Positions 18,307 to 26,909 of a DNA stretch of 64,000 nucleotides are shown here, in pieces. The position numbers and the translations under genes were made by a program. The stretch is taken from the NCBI GenBank assembly GCA_963754305.1, contig CAVWFR010000032.1:124001-188000 (forward strand). Direction: 5' to 3'. The DNA is from DATEDA01 sp963754305 (lineage in GTDB: Bacteria > Pseudomonadota > Gammaproteobacteria > Burkholderiales > SG8-39). A model generated the notes under the pieces. The model was not told where the DNA came from and did no database searches. It saw only the letters and a list, made by a program, of their open reading frames with translations. The number at the start of each line of letters is the position of its first letter. Position 1 is the stretch's first letter.

Positions 18307-18954
18307 TCAGCGAGCGGGCTCCCTGAGCCTTCCCCAGAGCTGGTCGAGCCGCGCGTAGCGCCCGCAGCCCGAGGTGTAGAACTTGTAGCGGACCGGGTTC
18401 TTCTTGTAGTAGTCCTGGTGGTAATCCTCCGCCGGCCAGAACTCGCCGGCAGGAACGATCGGCGTGACGATCGGCTGGGGGAACGGCTTGTCCTTTTCCC
18501 ATCTTGCCCTTGAGGCCTCGGCGAGCCGCTTCTGCGCCTCGGTGTGATAGAAGATCGAGGGCCGGTACTGCGAGCCGGCATCGCAGAACTGCCGGTCCTT
18601 CACCGTCGGGTCATGATTCAGCCAGAACTGCTCGAGCAGCCGTTCGTAGCTCGCCTTCGCCGGGTCGTACACTACCTGCACCACTTCGGTGTGGCCGGTG
18701 CTGCCGGACGACACCTGCGCGTAGGTGGGATTCTTCTTGCTGCCCCCCATGTAACCCGAGGTGGTCGACACCACGCCGGGCACCTTGTCGAAGGCCTCCT
18801 CGACGCACCAGAAGCATCCCGCCGCGAACGTCGCCGTCGCGAGACCGGCGGGCGGGGTCTGTGCGACCGCCGCTCCAGCCAGCAGCGCGGCGATCGCGAG
18901 CAGCAGTCCCCTCGCGCCGATCGCGAGCTTGCCGAAGCGCTCAAGCATGTACAT
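18307..18954 (-). CDS. msrA: Exported peptide-methionine (S)-S-oxide reductase
   Basis: An MsrA domain with the catalytic-Cys motif TFAAGCFWCVEEAFDKVPGV, then GHTEVVQVVYDP, DRQFCDAGSQYRPSIFY and a C-terminal EDYHQDYYKKNP. ATG 18954 (or 18948) gives a signal peptide (GLLLAIAALLAGAAVAQT), so it would repair oxidised methionine outside the cytoplasm. The frame is open upstream into a short-chain dehydrogenase relict, which is why a much longer frame exists. There is no strong ribosome site before ATG 18954. Confidence 0.9.
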   Translation of the reverse strand: MYMLERFGKLAIGARGLLLAIAALLAGAAVAQTPPAGLATATFAAGCFWCVEEAFDKVPGVVSTTSGYMGGSKKNPTYAQVSSGSTGHTEVVQVVYDPAKASYERLLEQFWLNHDPTVKDRQFCDAGSQYRPSIFYHTEAQKRLAEASRARWEKDKPFPQPIVTPIVPAGEFWPAEDYHQDYYKKNPVRYKFYTSGCGRYARLDQLWGRLREPAR

Positions 18955-19176
18955 GCGCGCGCTCAGGGTGATCGCGAGGATCGCATCCCACTTCGCCACC
19001 GGGAGCTCGTCGACCGGCGCGACATGCTGGATGCCGGCGTTGTTGACGAGCACGTCGACCGAGCCGAACTCGGCTAGCGCGGCCCTCAGCATCGCCTCGA
19101 TCGCGCCGGCCTGCGACATGTCCGCGCCGTCGTACTTCACGTTCACGCGATGGACGTCGGCGATGCGGACTGAGCA
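18955..19176 (-). pseudogene. 3-hydroxybutyrate dehydrogenase (SDR) fragment, in frame with msrA
   Basis: VNVKYDGADMSQAGAIEAML, FGSVDVLVNNAGIQHVAPVD and LPVAKWDAILAITLSA are the central strands of BdhA-type short-chain dehydrogenases, including the NNAG motif. Neither the N-terminal TGxxxGIG cofactor loop nor the catalytic YxxxK is present. The sequence ends abruptly where msrA begins, with no stop between them. Confidence 0.65.
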
Positions 19177-19368
19177 TTGGCGTTTCCCTCGAAGCGTGAC
19201 GTTGTCGAGAGTTTCGTCGCCGGCGGCGGGCATTCCTGACACGACCGCCGCCCTGTCAAGACGTGTACTGGGCCTAGCGCGGCGGGGCGTTCGGTCGTCG
19301 CCCGGCAAAACCCCCTGCTCGCCGGCTTGTTCGCGCTGGCTCGTGCCCCCCCTTCACAGGGAGGCGGG

Positions 19369-20058
19369 TTAACCTTCGCCGGCTTCGCGCGCGAGCCGGT
19401 CGCGCAAGCGCTCGAGATAGGTGTCGCGGAGCCCGTGCGCGGCGAGCGCCGCCACGGTGTTGTGCAGGTATTCCGCCGAAGTGCCGATGTGGCCGCACGC
19501 ACCCGCAAGCGAGCGGACGACGTCGTCGACGGCCAGGCGCCCGGCGTAGTTCGGATGCCCGCGATTGACCACGAAGGCGAGGGCGCGCAGTTCCTCTTTG
19601 CAGCCGCGGCTCGCGTCGCAGGGCGCCGCGTCCACCCTCACCCAGCGCGGTGAGTACGAGCCGCTCACCATCTCCCGGCGCCACAGGAGCCGGAGCTCGG
19701 CGGGCGCGGTCGCGGCGGCGAGCCGGTAGGCGAGCCCGTGGCAGGTGCCGCCGAGATCGAGACCGAGGACGAGCCCTGGCTTGTCAGGCGTGCCGCGCCC
19801 CATCGTCGACCACAGGCAGAACCGGCGGTGGAAGCCGCGCAGCGTCGCGGGGCGCCGCTCGTCGTGATGCAGGAGGGGGTTCCACAGCAGCGACCCGTAG
19901 GCGAAGACCCACACGTCCGCGTTGGGTCCTGCGCCGGTGAGCACGCACCGAATCGACGCATCGAGCTCCTCATCGGTGAGCAGTCGTGCACTAGCACCGG
20001 ATTCCGCGAGCAGACGTCGCATGCGGCCATTCTCGAGGTCTTCGCGGGTCAGGGACAT
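19369..20058 (-). CDS. ChaC-like gamma-glutamylcyclotransferase (copy 1)
   Basis: A 229-residue protein with the cyclotransferase signature VWVFAYGSLLWNPLL near residue 50, GFHRRFCLWSTMGRG, GLVLGLDLGGTCHGLAYRL and LWRREMVSGSY (catalytic Glu region), ending with YAGRLAVDDVV and GHIGTSAEYLHNTV. ChaC enzymes degrade glutathione to 5-oxoproline and Cys-Gly in the cytosol. A second copy lies 1.1 kb away on the same strand, with an alpha/beta hydrolase on the other strand between them. Confidence 0.9.
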   Translation of the reverse strand: MSLTREDLENGRMRRLLAESGASARLLTDEELDASIRCVLTGAGPNADVWVFAYGSLLWNPLLHHDERRPATLRGFHRRFCLWSTMGRGTPDKPGLVLGLDLGGTCHGLAYRLAAATAPAELRLLWRREMVSGSYSPRWVRVDAAPCDASRGCKEELRALAFVVNRGHPNYAGRLAVDDVVRSLAGACGHIGTSAEYLHNTVAALAAHGLRDTYLERLRDRLAREAGEG

Positions 20059-20232
20059 ATTCGGGGCAACGAGCGATGGCTCAGTGGGTTGACGGGCCCG
20101 GTCGGTACTTTTCCGCGTCGGGGCGGATCCCGCATGGTTGCGATGATCGTTTCCTGGTCACCTCTTGCATCGATCATGCCAGACGCTCAGAATCGCCCGG
20201 CGCGACGCGGCGGGCTCGTGTCGCATTCCCCA

Positions 20233-21198
20233 ATGTCGTCCGTCCCCCGCCTCCGCAACTTCCCCAGCCTCGGCCCGCGCGGCTTCCATCGCATCGCGTA
20301 CACCGAGTGGGGCAGTCCGGACAACCCGCACGTCGTCCTGTGCGTTCACGGCCTGACGCGTAACAGCCGGGATTTCGATTTTCTGGCCGCACGGCTCGCC
20401 GCCGACTGCCGCGTGGTCTGCATGGACGTGGTGGGGCGCGGCGCGAGCGACTGGCTGGCGGACAGCTCGGACTACGGCTTCCCCCTTTATCTTTCCGACG
20501 CGGCCGCGCTCGTCGCGCATGTCATCGCGGAGTCCGAAGGCGTGCTCGACCGGCTGCTGCCGGGCTTGCGGCACGGCGCGCACCCGCAGCGCGTCGACTG
20601 GGTCGGGACGTCGATGGGCGGGCTGATCGGGATGATGCTCGCCGCGAAGCCCGGCTCGCCCATCGGCCGCCTGGTGCTGAACGACATCGGCCCGCTCGTC
20701 CCCTGGTCGGGGCTCGTGCGGCTCAAGAACGTCCATCGCGACGTGAACGCGAAGTTCGGCGATCTCGCCGGGCTGGAACAGCATCTCCGCGCCGCATGCG
20801 CGCCGTTCGGCCCCCTCGACGACGCGAAGTGGGCGCATATCACGCGCTACAGCGCGCGGAAGAATCCGGACGGGACCCTGCGACTCGCCTACGATCCCGG
20901 CATCCTCAGCGCGCTACGCCGTCCGAATCACGGCGACATCGAGTTCGGCGGCGACTTCCTCCAGGGCGTCGATCTCTGGCCGGTGTGGGAGGCGGTGCAG
21001 TGTCCGACGCTGGTGCTTCGCGGCGCCGAATCCGACCTGCTCCTGGAGTCCACCGCCAAGCAGATGGCCGAGCGTGGACCCAGGGCGCGGGTGGTGACCT
21101 TCGAGGGCATCGGCCACGCGCCGTGGCTCGCTTACGACGACCAGATCGACGTCGTGCGGGAGTTTCTGTTGGCGCGCCAGCGGCCGGGTAAAGACTAG
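20233..21198 (+). CDS. Alpha/beta hydrolase
   Basis: A 321-residue alpha/beta hydrolase fold protein. The nucleophile elbow is GTSMGG (Ser near residue 139), the oxyanion segment VLCVHGLTRNSRDFDF, the acid PTLVLRGAESDLL and the His EGIGHAPWL. ATG 20233 was chosen because homology begins at once (RLRNFPSLGPRGFHRIAY); upstream in-frame ATGs would add unrelated residues. It overlaps the convergent ChaC copy 2 at its last bases. Substrate unknown; many relatives are esterases or C-C hydrolases. Confidence 0.85.
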   Translation: MSSVPRLRNFPSLGPRGFHRIAYTEWGSPDNPHVVLCVHGLTRNSRDFDFLAARLAADCRVVCMDVVGRGASDWLADSSDYGFPLYLSDAAALVAHVIAESEGVLDRLLPGLRHGAHPQRVDWVGTSMGGLIGMMLAAKPGSPIGRLVLNDIGPLVPWSGLVRLKNVHRDVNAKFGDLAGLEQHLRAACAPFGPLDDAKWAHITRYSARKNPDGTLRLAYDPGILSALRRPNHGDIEFGGDFLQGVDLWPVWEAVQCPTLVLRGAESDLLLESTAKQMAERGPRARVVTFEGIGHAPWLAYDDQIDVVREFLLARQRPGKD

Positions 21199-21984
21199 AG
21201 CTGCAGATCCGCGCGCGGGCGGTGCGGTTCATCCTCCGCGAGCCGCGCGCGCGCGAGCGCATCCAGGTTGACGAGGTGCGGATCGCGGATGCCGTCCGCG
21301 GCCAGTCGCCTCGATCGTCCGCCGCAGGTAATCGAGCCCGGTGCCGATCTTGCCGCGCGCCCGGATCAGCCGGGCCACGATCTCGCGCGCGGGTAGACGT
21401 CCGGCGTATCCCGAGCGGTCGCGGTTCACGACGAACGCGAGCGCGCGAAACGCGCGCTCGCCATGCGTGACGTGCACCCACCGCGGCGCGTAGGAACCGA
21501 GCAGCATCTCGCGGCGCCAGAGGAGGTGGAGCTCGTCGTCCGCGAGGCGCTGCGGGATGCGGTACGCGATGCCGGAGCAGCGTCCGCCGCGATCCAGTCC
21601 CAGCACCAGCCCCGGGTTCTGCGGCGTCCCGCGGTTCACGCGCGACCAAAGGCAGAAGCTGCGGTGATAGCCGTGCGCGGTGACGACGATCCGCTCGTCG
21701 AACTCGAGTACCGGGTTCCAGATCAGCGAGCCGTAGGCGAACACCCAGACGTCGGGCGCGCGGTGCGCCGAGCGGAGCACGGCCTGCAGCGAGTCCTCGA
21801 GCGCCTGCTCCGAGAGCAGCTCGTCGCAGAGCGGCGAGGCTTCGAGGCCGCGCCGGAGGAAGTTGTCGACCAGGTCGGCGCGGCAGAGCCGCCGCTCCTC
21901 GGCGGCGGTCGTCCCCGACTCGACAAAGGACTCGCCGCGTTCGACTGCGTCCCCGTCCCCGCCTGGCGTCGATGCGGCGGTCAT
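21195..21984 (-). CDS. ChaC-like gamma-glutamylcyclotransferase (copy 2), one frameshift near C-terminus
   Basis: It shows the same signature as copy 1: VWVFAYGSLIWNPVLEFDE, GYHRSFCLWSRVNRG, GLVLGLDRGGRCSGIAYRI and LWRREMLLGSYAPRWV. The N-terminal 60 residues differ from copy 1. After YLRRTIEAT the frame becomes arginine-rich; one extra base near 21299-21308 restores ADGIRDPHLVNLDALARARL and a stop at 21195-21197, matching copy 1 in length. The active site lies before the break. The corrected stop overlaps the end of the convergent hydrolase gene. Confidence 0.85.
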
Positions 21985-22126
21985 GCTGGGAAACGAGTCC
22001 TCACGGGCGGTATTCGAGGAAAACTTGTCAGTCCGGCGCCAGCTCTAGGCCGTTGGTGCAGTTCACAGCGGCTTGACACGGCGCTAGTTTACCCACAGGT
22101 GAAGCCCGAGGGGGTGGGAGAAAGTC

Positions 22127-23362
22127 ATGCGCGGTCGGCTGGTGATCTGCTTCGACGGCACGTGGAACACGGCGGAGGACCAGACCAACGTCTCGCGGCT
22201 GTACGCGTCGATCGCCGAACGCGATGTCGGCTGCCGCGGTCAGCTCAAGTTCTACGACCAGGGCGTCGGCACGGTGGCCGGCGACAGGGTGCGGGGCGGG
22301 GCGCTCGGGCGCGGTCTCGACCGCAACATCCTCGAGGGCTACTGCTGGCTGGTCAACAACTATCACCAGAACGGTGAGACCTGGAAGGAGGAATCGCGGT
22401 ACGGCGAGGATCCGGTGCAGGGACCGGACGAGCTGTTCCTCTTCGGCTTCAGCCGCGGTGCGTTCACCGCCCGCTCGCTCGGGGGCCTGATCAACCGCTG
22501 CGGCATTCTCAAGAAGGATCTCTTCCGGGAGCGCGGTGCGCGGCGGCTGATCACGCCCCATGATCCGATCGTGCAGGAGGCCTGGGCGCTCTACCGCAAG
22601 CGGGTCGAAGCGCCGGGAACGGGCAAGACGACGCGCGATGCACCCGAGTGCCTCGAGTTCCGGCGCAGCTATTCGTATCCCGACGCCGACGTCGCCGTCA
22701 AGTTTCTCGGCGTCTGGGACACCGTCGGCGCGCTCGGCATTCCGCGCACGCTGGATGCGCTCGGCCTCAACCGCACGCGTCACGAATTCCACGACACCGG
22801 TCTCGGCGTGGTGGTGGAGAACGCGTTCCACGCGGTGGCGATCGACGAGAACCGCGAGGACTACGACGTGACGCTGTGGACCTCGAAGCACCCGCACCAG
22901 ACGGTCGAGCAGCGCTGGTTTCCGGGCGCGCACTCGAACGTCGGCGGCGGCTACGAGGACGACACGCTCCCCGACAAGCCGCTCACGTGGATCGCCGAGG
23001 AGGCGGCCAAGCGCGGCCTCCTGTTCGTGCAGACGGGGGTGCCGGCCGACGTCGATCAGCCGCGGTGCAAGGCGGCGCTGCCGGAAGAGTTCAAGTTGCG
23101 CGGCGACGAGCACCTCTCGCCGGTCCGTGATTCGTGGGGCGACATGGCGTTCGGGCTCTACAAGGTCGCGAAGCTCTTCAGGCGCCATTTCCGGCCGATC
23201 CAGATTCGGGGCGTGAACGAGACGATCGACGAATCGGCGCGGATGAAGTGGTCGACCGACACCAAGTACCGGCCCTACAACCTCGCGCACGCGGGGCGCG
23301 CCGACCTCGAGGAAAAGCCGGTGTTCTCGCGCACCGGCATCTTCCCCACGATGCCCGGTTGA
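22127..23362 (+). CDS. DUF2235 (Tle1-like phospholipase/hydrolase domain) protein
   Basis: A 411-residue protein of the DUF2235 family, alpha/beta-hydrolase-like proteins that include T6SS phospholipase effectors of the Tle1 group. Landmarks are LVICFDGTWN near the N-terminus, FLFGFSRGAFTAR (GxSxG nucleophile, near residue 108), VKFLGVWDTVGALG (Asp) and RWFPGAHSNVGGGY (His). No signal peptide or PAAR/VgrG domain is present and no T6SS genes are nearby, so an effector role is only a possibility. The next gene encodes a membrane protein 12 bases downstream. Confidence 0.85.
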   Translation: MRGRLVICFDGTWNTAEDQTNVSRLYASIAERDVGCRGQLKFYDQGVGTVAGDRVRGGALGRGLDRNILEGYCWLVNNYHQNGETWKEESRYGEDPVQGPDELFLFGFSRGAFTARSLGGLINRCGILKKDLFRERGARRLITPHDPIVQEAWALYRKRVEAPGTGKTTRDAPECLEFRRSYSYPDADVAVKFLGVWDTVGALGIPRTLDALGLNRTRHEFHDTGLGVVVENAFHAVAIDENREDYDVTLWTSKHPHQTVEQRWFPGAHSNVGGGYEDDTLPDKPLTWIAEEAAKRGLLFVQTGVPADVDQPRCKAALPEEFKLRGDEHLSPVRDSWGDMAFGLYKVAKLFRRHFRPIQIRGVNETIDESARMKWSTDTKYRPYNLAHAGRADLEEKPVFSRTGIFPTMPG

Positions 23363-23374
23363 GGACGCGCGCGA

Positions 23375-24371
23375 ATGCTGCTCACCCTGGCCGAAGTCGC
23401 GATCGGGCTCGCGCTCGTCTACTTCCTCGTGAGCACGCTGTGCTCAGGCCTGATCGAGCTGGTCGCGCATAAGGTCGGCGTCCGCGGGCGGTTCCTGCGG
23501 CTCGGGCTGATGAGCCTGCTGCCCGACCGGTGGATCTATCTTCGCGTCGTCAACCACCCGCTGCTCGCCAGCCTCTACCGCGACGTGCCCGGGAGGATCA
23601 AGCACCCGTCTTACATTCCCGGCGAGACCTTCGCTCAGGCGCTGTTCGACGTCGTCCTGCACAAGGCGGCGCAGATCCGCGGCGTGTCCCCGCACACGAG
23701 CGACCAGCCGCTCCGCGCCCGCGACGTCCTCGACGCCGCACGCGTGTGCCGCGCCGCCGGCTTCACCGTGGGCGAGTCGCTGCTGCCGCTCGTGGAGCAG
23801 GCGGGCGACAGCCTCGACGTGGCGCGTCGGAACGTCGCCGCGTGGTACGAGGCGGCGATGGATCGAGTCTCCGGCTGGTACAAACGGCGCGCGCGCTGGT
23901 GGCTGTTCTGGGTCGGCCTCGCCGTGGCGGCGGCGTTCAACGTCGACACGGTCGAGGTGACGCGGACCCTCGTGCACAACCCGACGTTGCGCGTGGCGCT
24001 GGCGCAGGAGGGCGCGCGGGTCGCCGCGGGTCCAGAGCCGGTGCCAAGCGAAGCGGTCGGCACCGTCGTGCAGAAGCTGCGGACGATCGAAGCGCCAGGG
24101 CCTCCCGATCGGGTTCTCGTGCCTCACGCCCAACTGGTCGGCCGACCTTGATGCGAGGGGTTTCCCCGCGATGCTCCGCGAGTGCTGGAATCAGACGAAG
24201 GCGCGCTCCGGCACGTGGTGGGTGCTCAAGCTCATCGGCTGGGTGATCACCGCGTTCGCCATCAGTCTCGGCGGGCCGTTCTGGTTCGAGCTGCTCAACC
24301 GGATCGTCGACCTGCGCGGCGCGGGCAAGAAGCCGCCGACGATGACCTCCGCCGCGGCGACCCAGCGCTAG
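23375..24371 (+). CDS. Membrane protein paired with DUF2235 gene, one frameshift
   Basis: The N-terminal helix LAEVAIGLALVYFLVSTLCSGLIELVA is followed by a soluble domain and a second helix (WWLFWVGLAVAAAFNVDTVEVTR). The first frame ends at 24149-24151, but one extra base near 24093-24100 restores GLPIGFSCLTPNWSADL, then MLRECWNQTKA and a last helix (LIGWVITAFAISLGGPFWFELLNRIVDL) with a stop at 24369-24371. The corrected product of about 331 residues has three membrane helices and a short Lys/Pro tail. I do not recognise a named family. Close spacing suggests that it anchors, inhibits or delivers the DUF2235 hydrolase. Confidence 0.65.
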
Positions 24372-24381
24372 TGCCCCGCGG

Positions 24382-24798
24382 TCAGTAGCAGCCGGGAATG
24401 CCGGCGTCGCGCCGCCACGCACCGCGGGCGCAATCCCCGGCAAGTGCGCCGTCTTCGACGCGCAACGCGTGCAGCCGGTCGGCGCCGAAGATCTGCACCG
24501 GGCCGCCCACCGAACAGAAGAGCGTGAGGACGCCGAACTCGGGCGCGACCTGCATGTAGCCGCAACCGGCGCCGGCCCCACTGCAGGTCTGCACGGCTTC
24601 GAGCCGGCGGACGATTGCCGGCGCCGATTCGAGCATCGCCGAACATCCGCCTCCGACTGCGTCGGCACCGGTCGCGGAGCCGACCGGCGATCCGGCAGCG
24701 AGCAGGCCTGCAAACCCCGCAATCGCCGCGGCAATTGCGGTCGGGAACGCCAGGCGGGACCGCTTTCGCTCCGGCAGCGTCGTTCGCTTCAGGCTCAT
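24382..24798 (-). CDS. Small secreted cysteine-rich hypothetical protein
   Basis: 138 residues: a basic start (MSLKRTTLPERKRSR), a hydrophobic signal segment (FPTAIAAAIAGFAGLLAAG), then a mature part with six cysteines that could form three disulfides (GGGCSAM, QTCSG, AGCGYM, LFCSVG, DCARG, PGCY). No known family is recognised. It is convergent with the membrane protein gene, with 10 bases between the stops. Codon use is typical of the region, which supports a real gene. Confidence 0.5.
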   Translation of the reverse strand: MSLKRTTLPERKRSRLAFPTAIAAAIAGFAGLLAAGSPVGSATGADAVGGGCSAMLESAPAIVRRLEAVQTCSGAGAGCGYMQVAPEFGVLTLFCSVGGPVQIFGADRLHALRVEDGALAGDCARGAWRRDAGIPGCY

Positions 24799-24946
24799 GG
24801 CCGTCTCCCGTGCCCTCCGGCCGATGCCGGAGCGGTGATTCGTTGGACACGGTTCCAGCCTATGGGGGACGCGGCGGCACGGGCAGCGAGAATTGCCGCC
24901 GCCGCGGTGAAGAATTCACCCGGCCCGGCGGGGCCGGGTATGCGGG

Positions 24947-24984
24947 CCTACTTCAAATTCCATCTCCTACTTCAAGTTCCATCC
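24947..24984. repeat. 19-bp tandem duplication
   Basis: CCTACTTCAAATTCCATCT is followed immediately by CCTACTTCAAGTTCCATCC: two units with two mismatches. It is a local AT-richer island in GC-rich sequence. No function is evident. Confidence 0.7.
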
Positions 24985-25167
24985 TTTGAGTTTCTTCGCA
25001 GCGGTGCCGAACTGGCCCAGTTGGTAAACGGCCGCGCCCGCGGGCGTCGTTCACATTGGGGTAACGGGACGCCTCAATTCTTCCCTGCAATCGCGGTAAG
25101 GGCCGTTGTCGACCGGAATCTTGATCTTCGACATATCTCCCTCGCCCGCGAACATCAAATCGCGGCG

Positions 25168-25195
25168 AGAAAAAGCTGGGCGAACTGCCCAGCTT
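25168..25195 (-). terminator. Rho-independent terminator of the FAH-family gene
   Basis: On the minus strand AAGCTGGGC and GCCCAGCTT form a perfect 9-bp stem with a 5-base loop, followed by a T-run (TTTTTC counting the stem end). It lies 87 bases downstream of the FAH-family stop, in the correct orientation. Confidence 0.75.
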
Positions 25196-25281
25196 CGCAA
25201 GTAACTGGCGCGCCCGGCAGGATTTGCACCGACGCCCCCCGGTTCAGTGCTTGGAAGGGCTGGGGGATATCCCTTGGCGAA

Positions 25282-26130
25282 TCAGTCTTCGCCGATCGTG
25301 TTCACGAGCACGCCGACCTTGTCGATGTCGATCTCGACCTTGTCGCCGGGATTCATGAACACGGGCGGCGTCCGCCGCGCGCCGACCCCGCCGGGCGTGC
25401 CGGTCACGATCACGTCGCCGGGGACGAGTTCGGCGAAGGTCGAGATGTAATTGATGAGGCGGGGGATCTTGAAGATCATCATCTCGGTCGTCGCGCGCTG
25501 CATCTCGGTCCCGTTCAGACGCGTGACGAGCGTGAGCACCGTGTTCGGGGGGATCTCGTCGGCGGTGACCATCCACGGCCCGAACGGGCCGGTGCGCGCG
25601 AAGTTCTTGCCGGCGGTCCACTGCACGGTGTGGCGCTGCCAGTCGCGCACCGAGCCGTCGTTGTAGCAGGCGTACCCGACGATGTGACGCCAGGCGTCCG
25701 ATTCCGGAATGCGCCGCCCGCCGGTGCCGATCACCACCGCGATCTCGCCTTCATAGTCGAGCATCTTCGACTCGCGCGGCCGCAGGAGCGGCTGACCATG
25801 ACCGACCTGCGAGCCTGGCACGCGCAGGAAGAGCGCCGGGTTCTCGGTCTTGTCGCGGTTGGTCTCGACGCGGTGCTCTTCGTAGTTGAGGCCGACGCAG
25901 ACGATCTTGTCCGGGTTCGGAATCACCGGCAGGAAGGCGATCTGGTCGAGACCCGTATCCGGTTTCGCGCCGGCCGCAGCGGTGCGGGCCTCATCGAGCG
26001 CCTTCGCGGTGATCAGCGCGCGCAGATCGGGATGGCGGGCGCCGATCCGGCGACCCAGATCGATGACGCCCTTGCCCTCGACCACGCCGTAGCTCGCCCG
26101 GCCATCGAGCAGGTAGCTCGCAAGCTTCAT
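25282..26130 (-). CDS. Fumarylacetoacetate hydrolase (FAH) family protein
   Basis: A 282-residue FAH-fold enzyme. The metal site is visible as MLDYEGEIAVVIG (Glu-x-Glu) and YNDGSVRDWQ (Asp), with KIVCVGLNYEEHRVE before it and VIVTGTPGGVGARRTPP after it, as in 2-hydroxyhepta-2,4-diene-1,7-dioate isomerases, oxaloacetate decarboxylases and acylpyruvate hydrolases. It is divergent from the VOC and monooxygenase genes, consistent with one aromatic ring-cleavage pathway. The exact reaction is not determined. Confidence 0.88.
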   Translation of the reverse strand: MKLASYLLDGRASYGVVEGKGVIDLGRRIGARHPDLRALITAKALDEARTAAAGAKPDTGLDQIAFLPVIPNPDKIVCVGLNYEEHRVETNRDKTENPALFLRVPGSQVGHGQPLLRPRESKMLDYEGEIAVVIGTGGRRIPESDAWRHIVGYACYNDGSVRDWQRHTVQWTAGKNFARTGPFGPWMVTADEIPPNTVLTLVTRLNGTEMQRATTEMMIFKIPRLINYISTFAELVPGDVIVTGTPGGVGARRTPPVFMNPGDKVEIDIDKVGVLVNTIGED

Positions 26131-26297
26131 TCGCTCCTCCTATGGTGAGTGCGGAGGGTATCCGCATGAAACGTCAGTGTCAATAAGTGAGATTAATGCA
26201 TACAAATATTGACCACAGCGATCGATAACGCGCAAACTTTCTCGCAGCTCTAGATTGTTGTCCTCAGCAGCCTCACTAGCCTGAAAGGAGGGATCCC
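26131..26297. promoter_or_regulatory. AT-rich divergent control region of the aromatic cluster
   Basis: Unlike its surroundings this 167-base gap is AT-rich and contains GTCAATA (26179-26185) and TATTGAC (26207-26213), a 7-bp inverted repeat with a 21-base centre. It separates the divergent FAH and VOC genes and is the natural place for two promoters and a binding site for the IclR-family protein encoded at the end of the cluster. The exact -35/-10 boxes are not clear. Confidence 0.4.
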
Positions 26298-26855
26298 ATG
26301 CTTGCTGCCGTCCCGCGCGTTGCCTTCAGCCACTTCGGGATCTACGCCGCCGACCTCGCGAAGCTGGAGGCGTTCTACACCGGTTTCATGGGCTTCACCG
26401 TCACCGACCGCGGTCCGCTCGAGACGCCTGGCGGCATGGTGAACCTCGTGTTCCTCTCGCGCGACCCGCGCGAGCACCACCAGATCGTGCTCGCATCCGG
26501 GCGCCCGGCGAGCCTGCCGTTCAACGTCGTAAACCAGCTATCGTTCCGCGTCGACAGCCTCGCCGATCTCCGCACCATGCACGAGCGGCTGAAGCGCGAG
26601 CCGGTGAGCGATATCAGCCCGGTCAGTCATGGCAACGCGCTGAGCATCTATTTCCGCGATCCCGAAGGCAACAGGGTCGAGCTCTTCATCGATACGCCCT
26701 GGTATGTGAATCAGCCGATGCGCATCCCGTTCGATTTCGCGCTGTCCGATGACGCGCTGATGCAGTGGGCGGAGGAGACGGCGCGCAAGCTCCCCGGCTT
26801 CAAGCCGGTCGCCGAGTGGGAGCGCGCGATGGCGCAGCGGATGGGACTCGCCTGA
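26298..26855 (+). CDS. VOC-family (extradiol dioxygenase-like) protein
   Basis: 185 residues, start ATG 26298 after AAAGGAGGG. VOC fold: FSHFGIYAADLAKLEAFYT (first His), EHHQIVLASG, FNVVNQLSFRVDSL, IYFRDPEGNRVELFID (Glu ligand). Two beta-alpha-beta-beta-beta halves form one metal site, as in catechol 2,3-dioxygenase-like and other ring-cleaving proteins. It lies 54 bases before the flavin monooxygenase gene, which would supply a hydroxylated substrate. Confidence 0.85.
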   Translation: MLAAVPRVAFSHFGIYAADLAKLEAFYTGFMGFTVTDRGPLETPGGMVNLVFLSRDPREHHQIVLASGRPASLPFNVVNQLSFRVDSLADLRTMHERLKREPVSDISPVSHGNALSIYFRDPEGNRVELFIDTPWYVNQPMRIPFDFALSDDALMQWAEETARKLPGFKPVAEWERAMAQRMGLA

Positions 26856-26909
26856 CCCCCTGTCAAGGGGGTCGCGAGTCCGCCTGAACAAGCGGGCGAG
26901 CGGGTTGAT

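Larger units (their letters stand above)
24799..25281. other. Intergenic stretch with tandem duplication, hairpin and tRNA-like scrap
   Basis: No convincing gene is visible. The stretch holds a 19-bp tandem duplication (24947-24984), a terminator hairpin for the FAH-family gene (25168-25195) and a sequence resembling a tRNA 3' half on the minus strand (about 25205-25245). Confidence 0.6.

Noticed and set aside
22127..23362. DUF2235 protein as a type VI secretion effector
   Set aside because: No VgrG, PAAR, Hcp or other T6SS gene is in the window, and DUF2235 proteins also occur outside T6SS, so the call is kept at family level.
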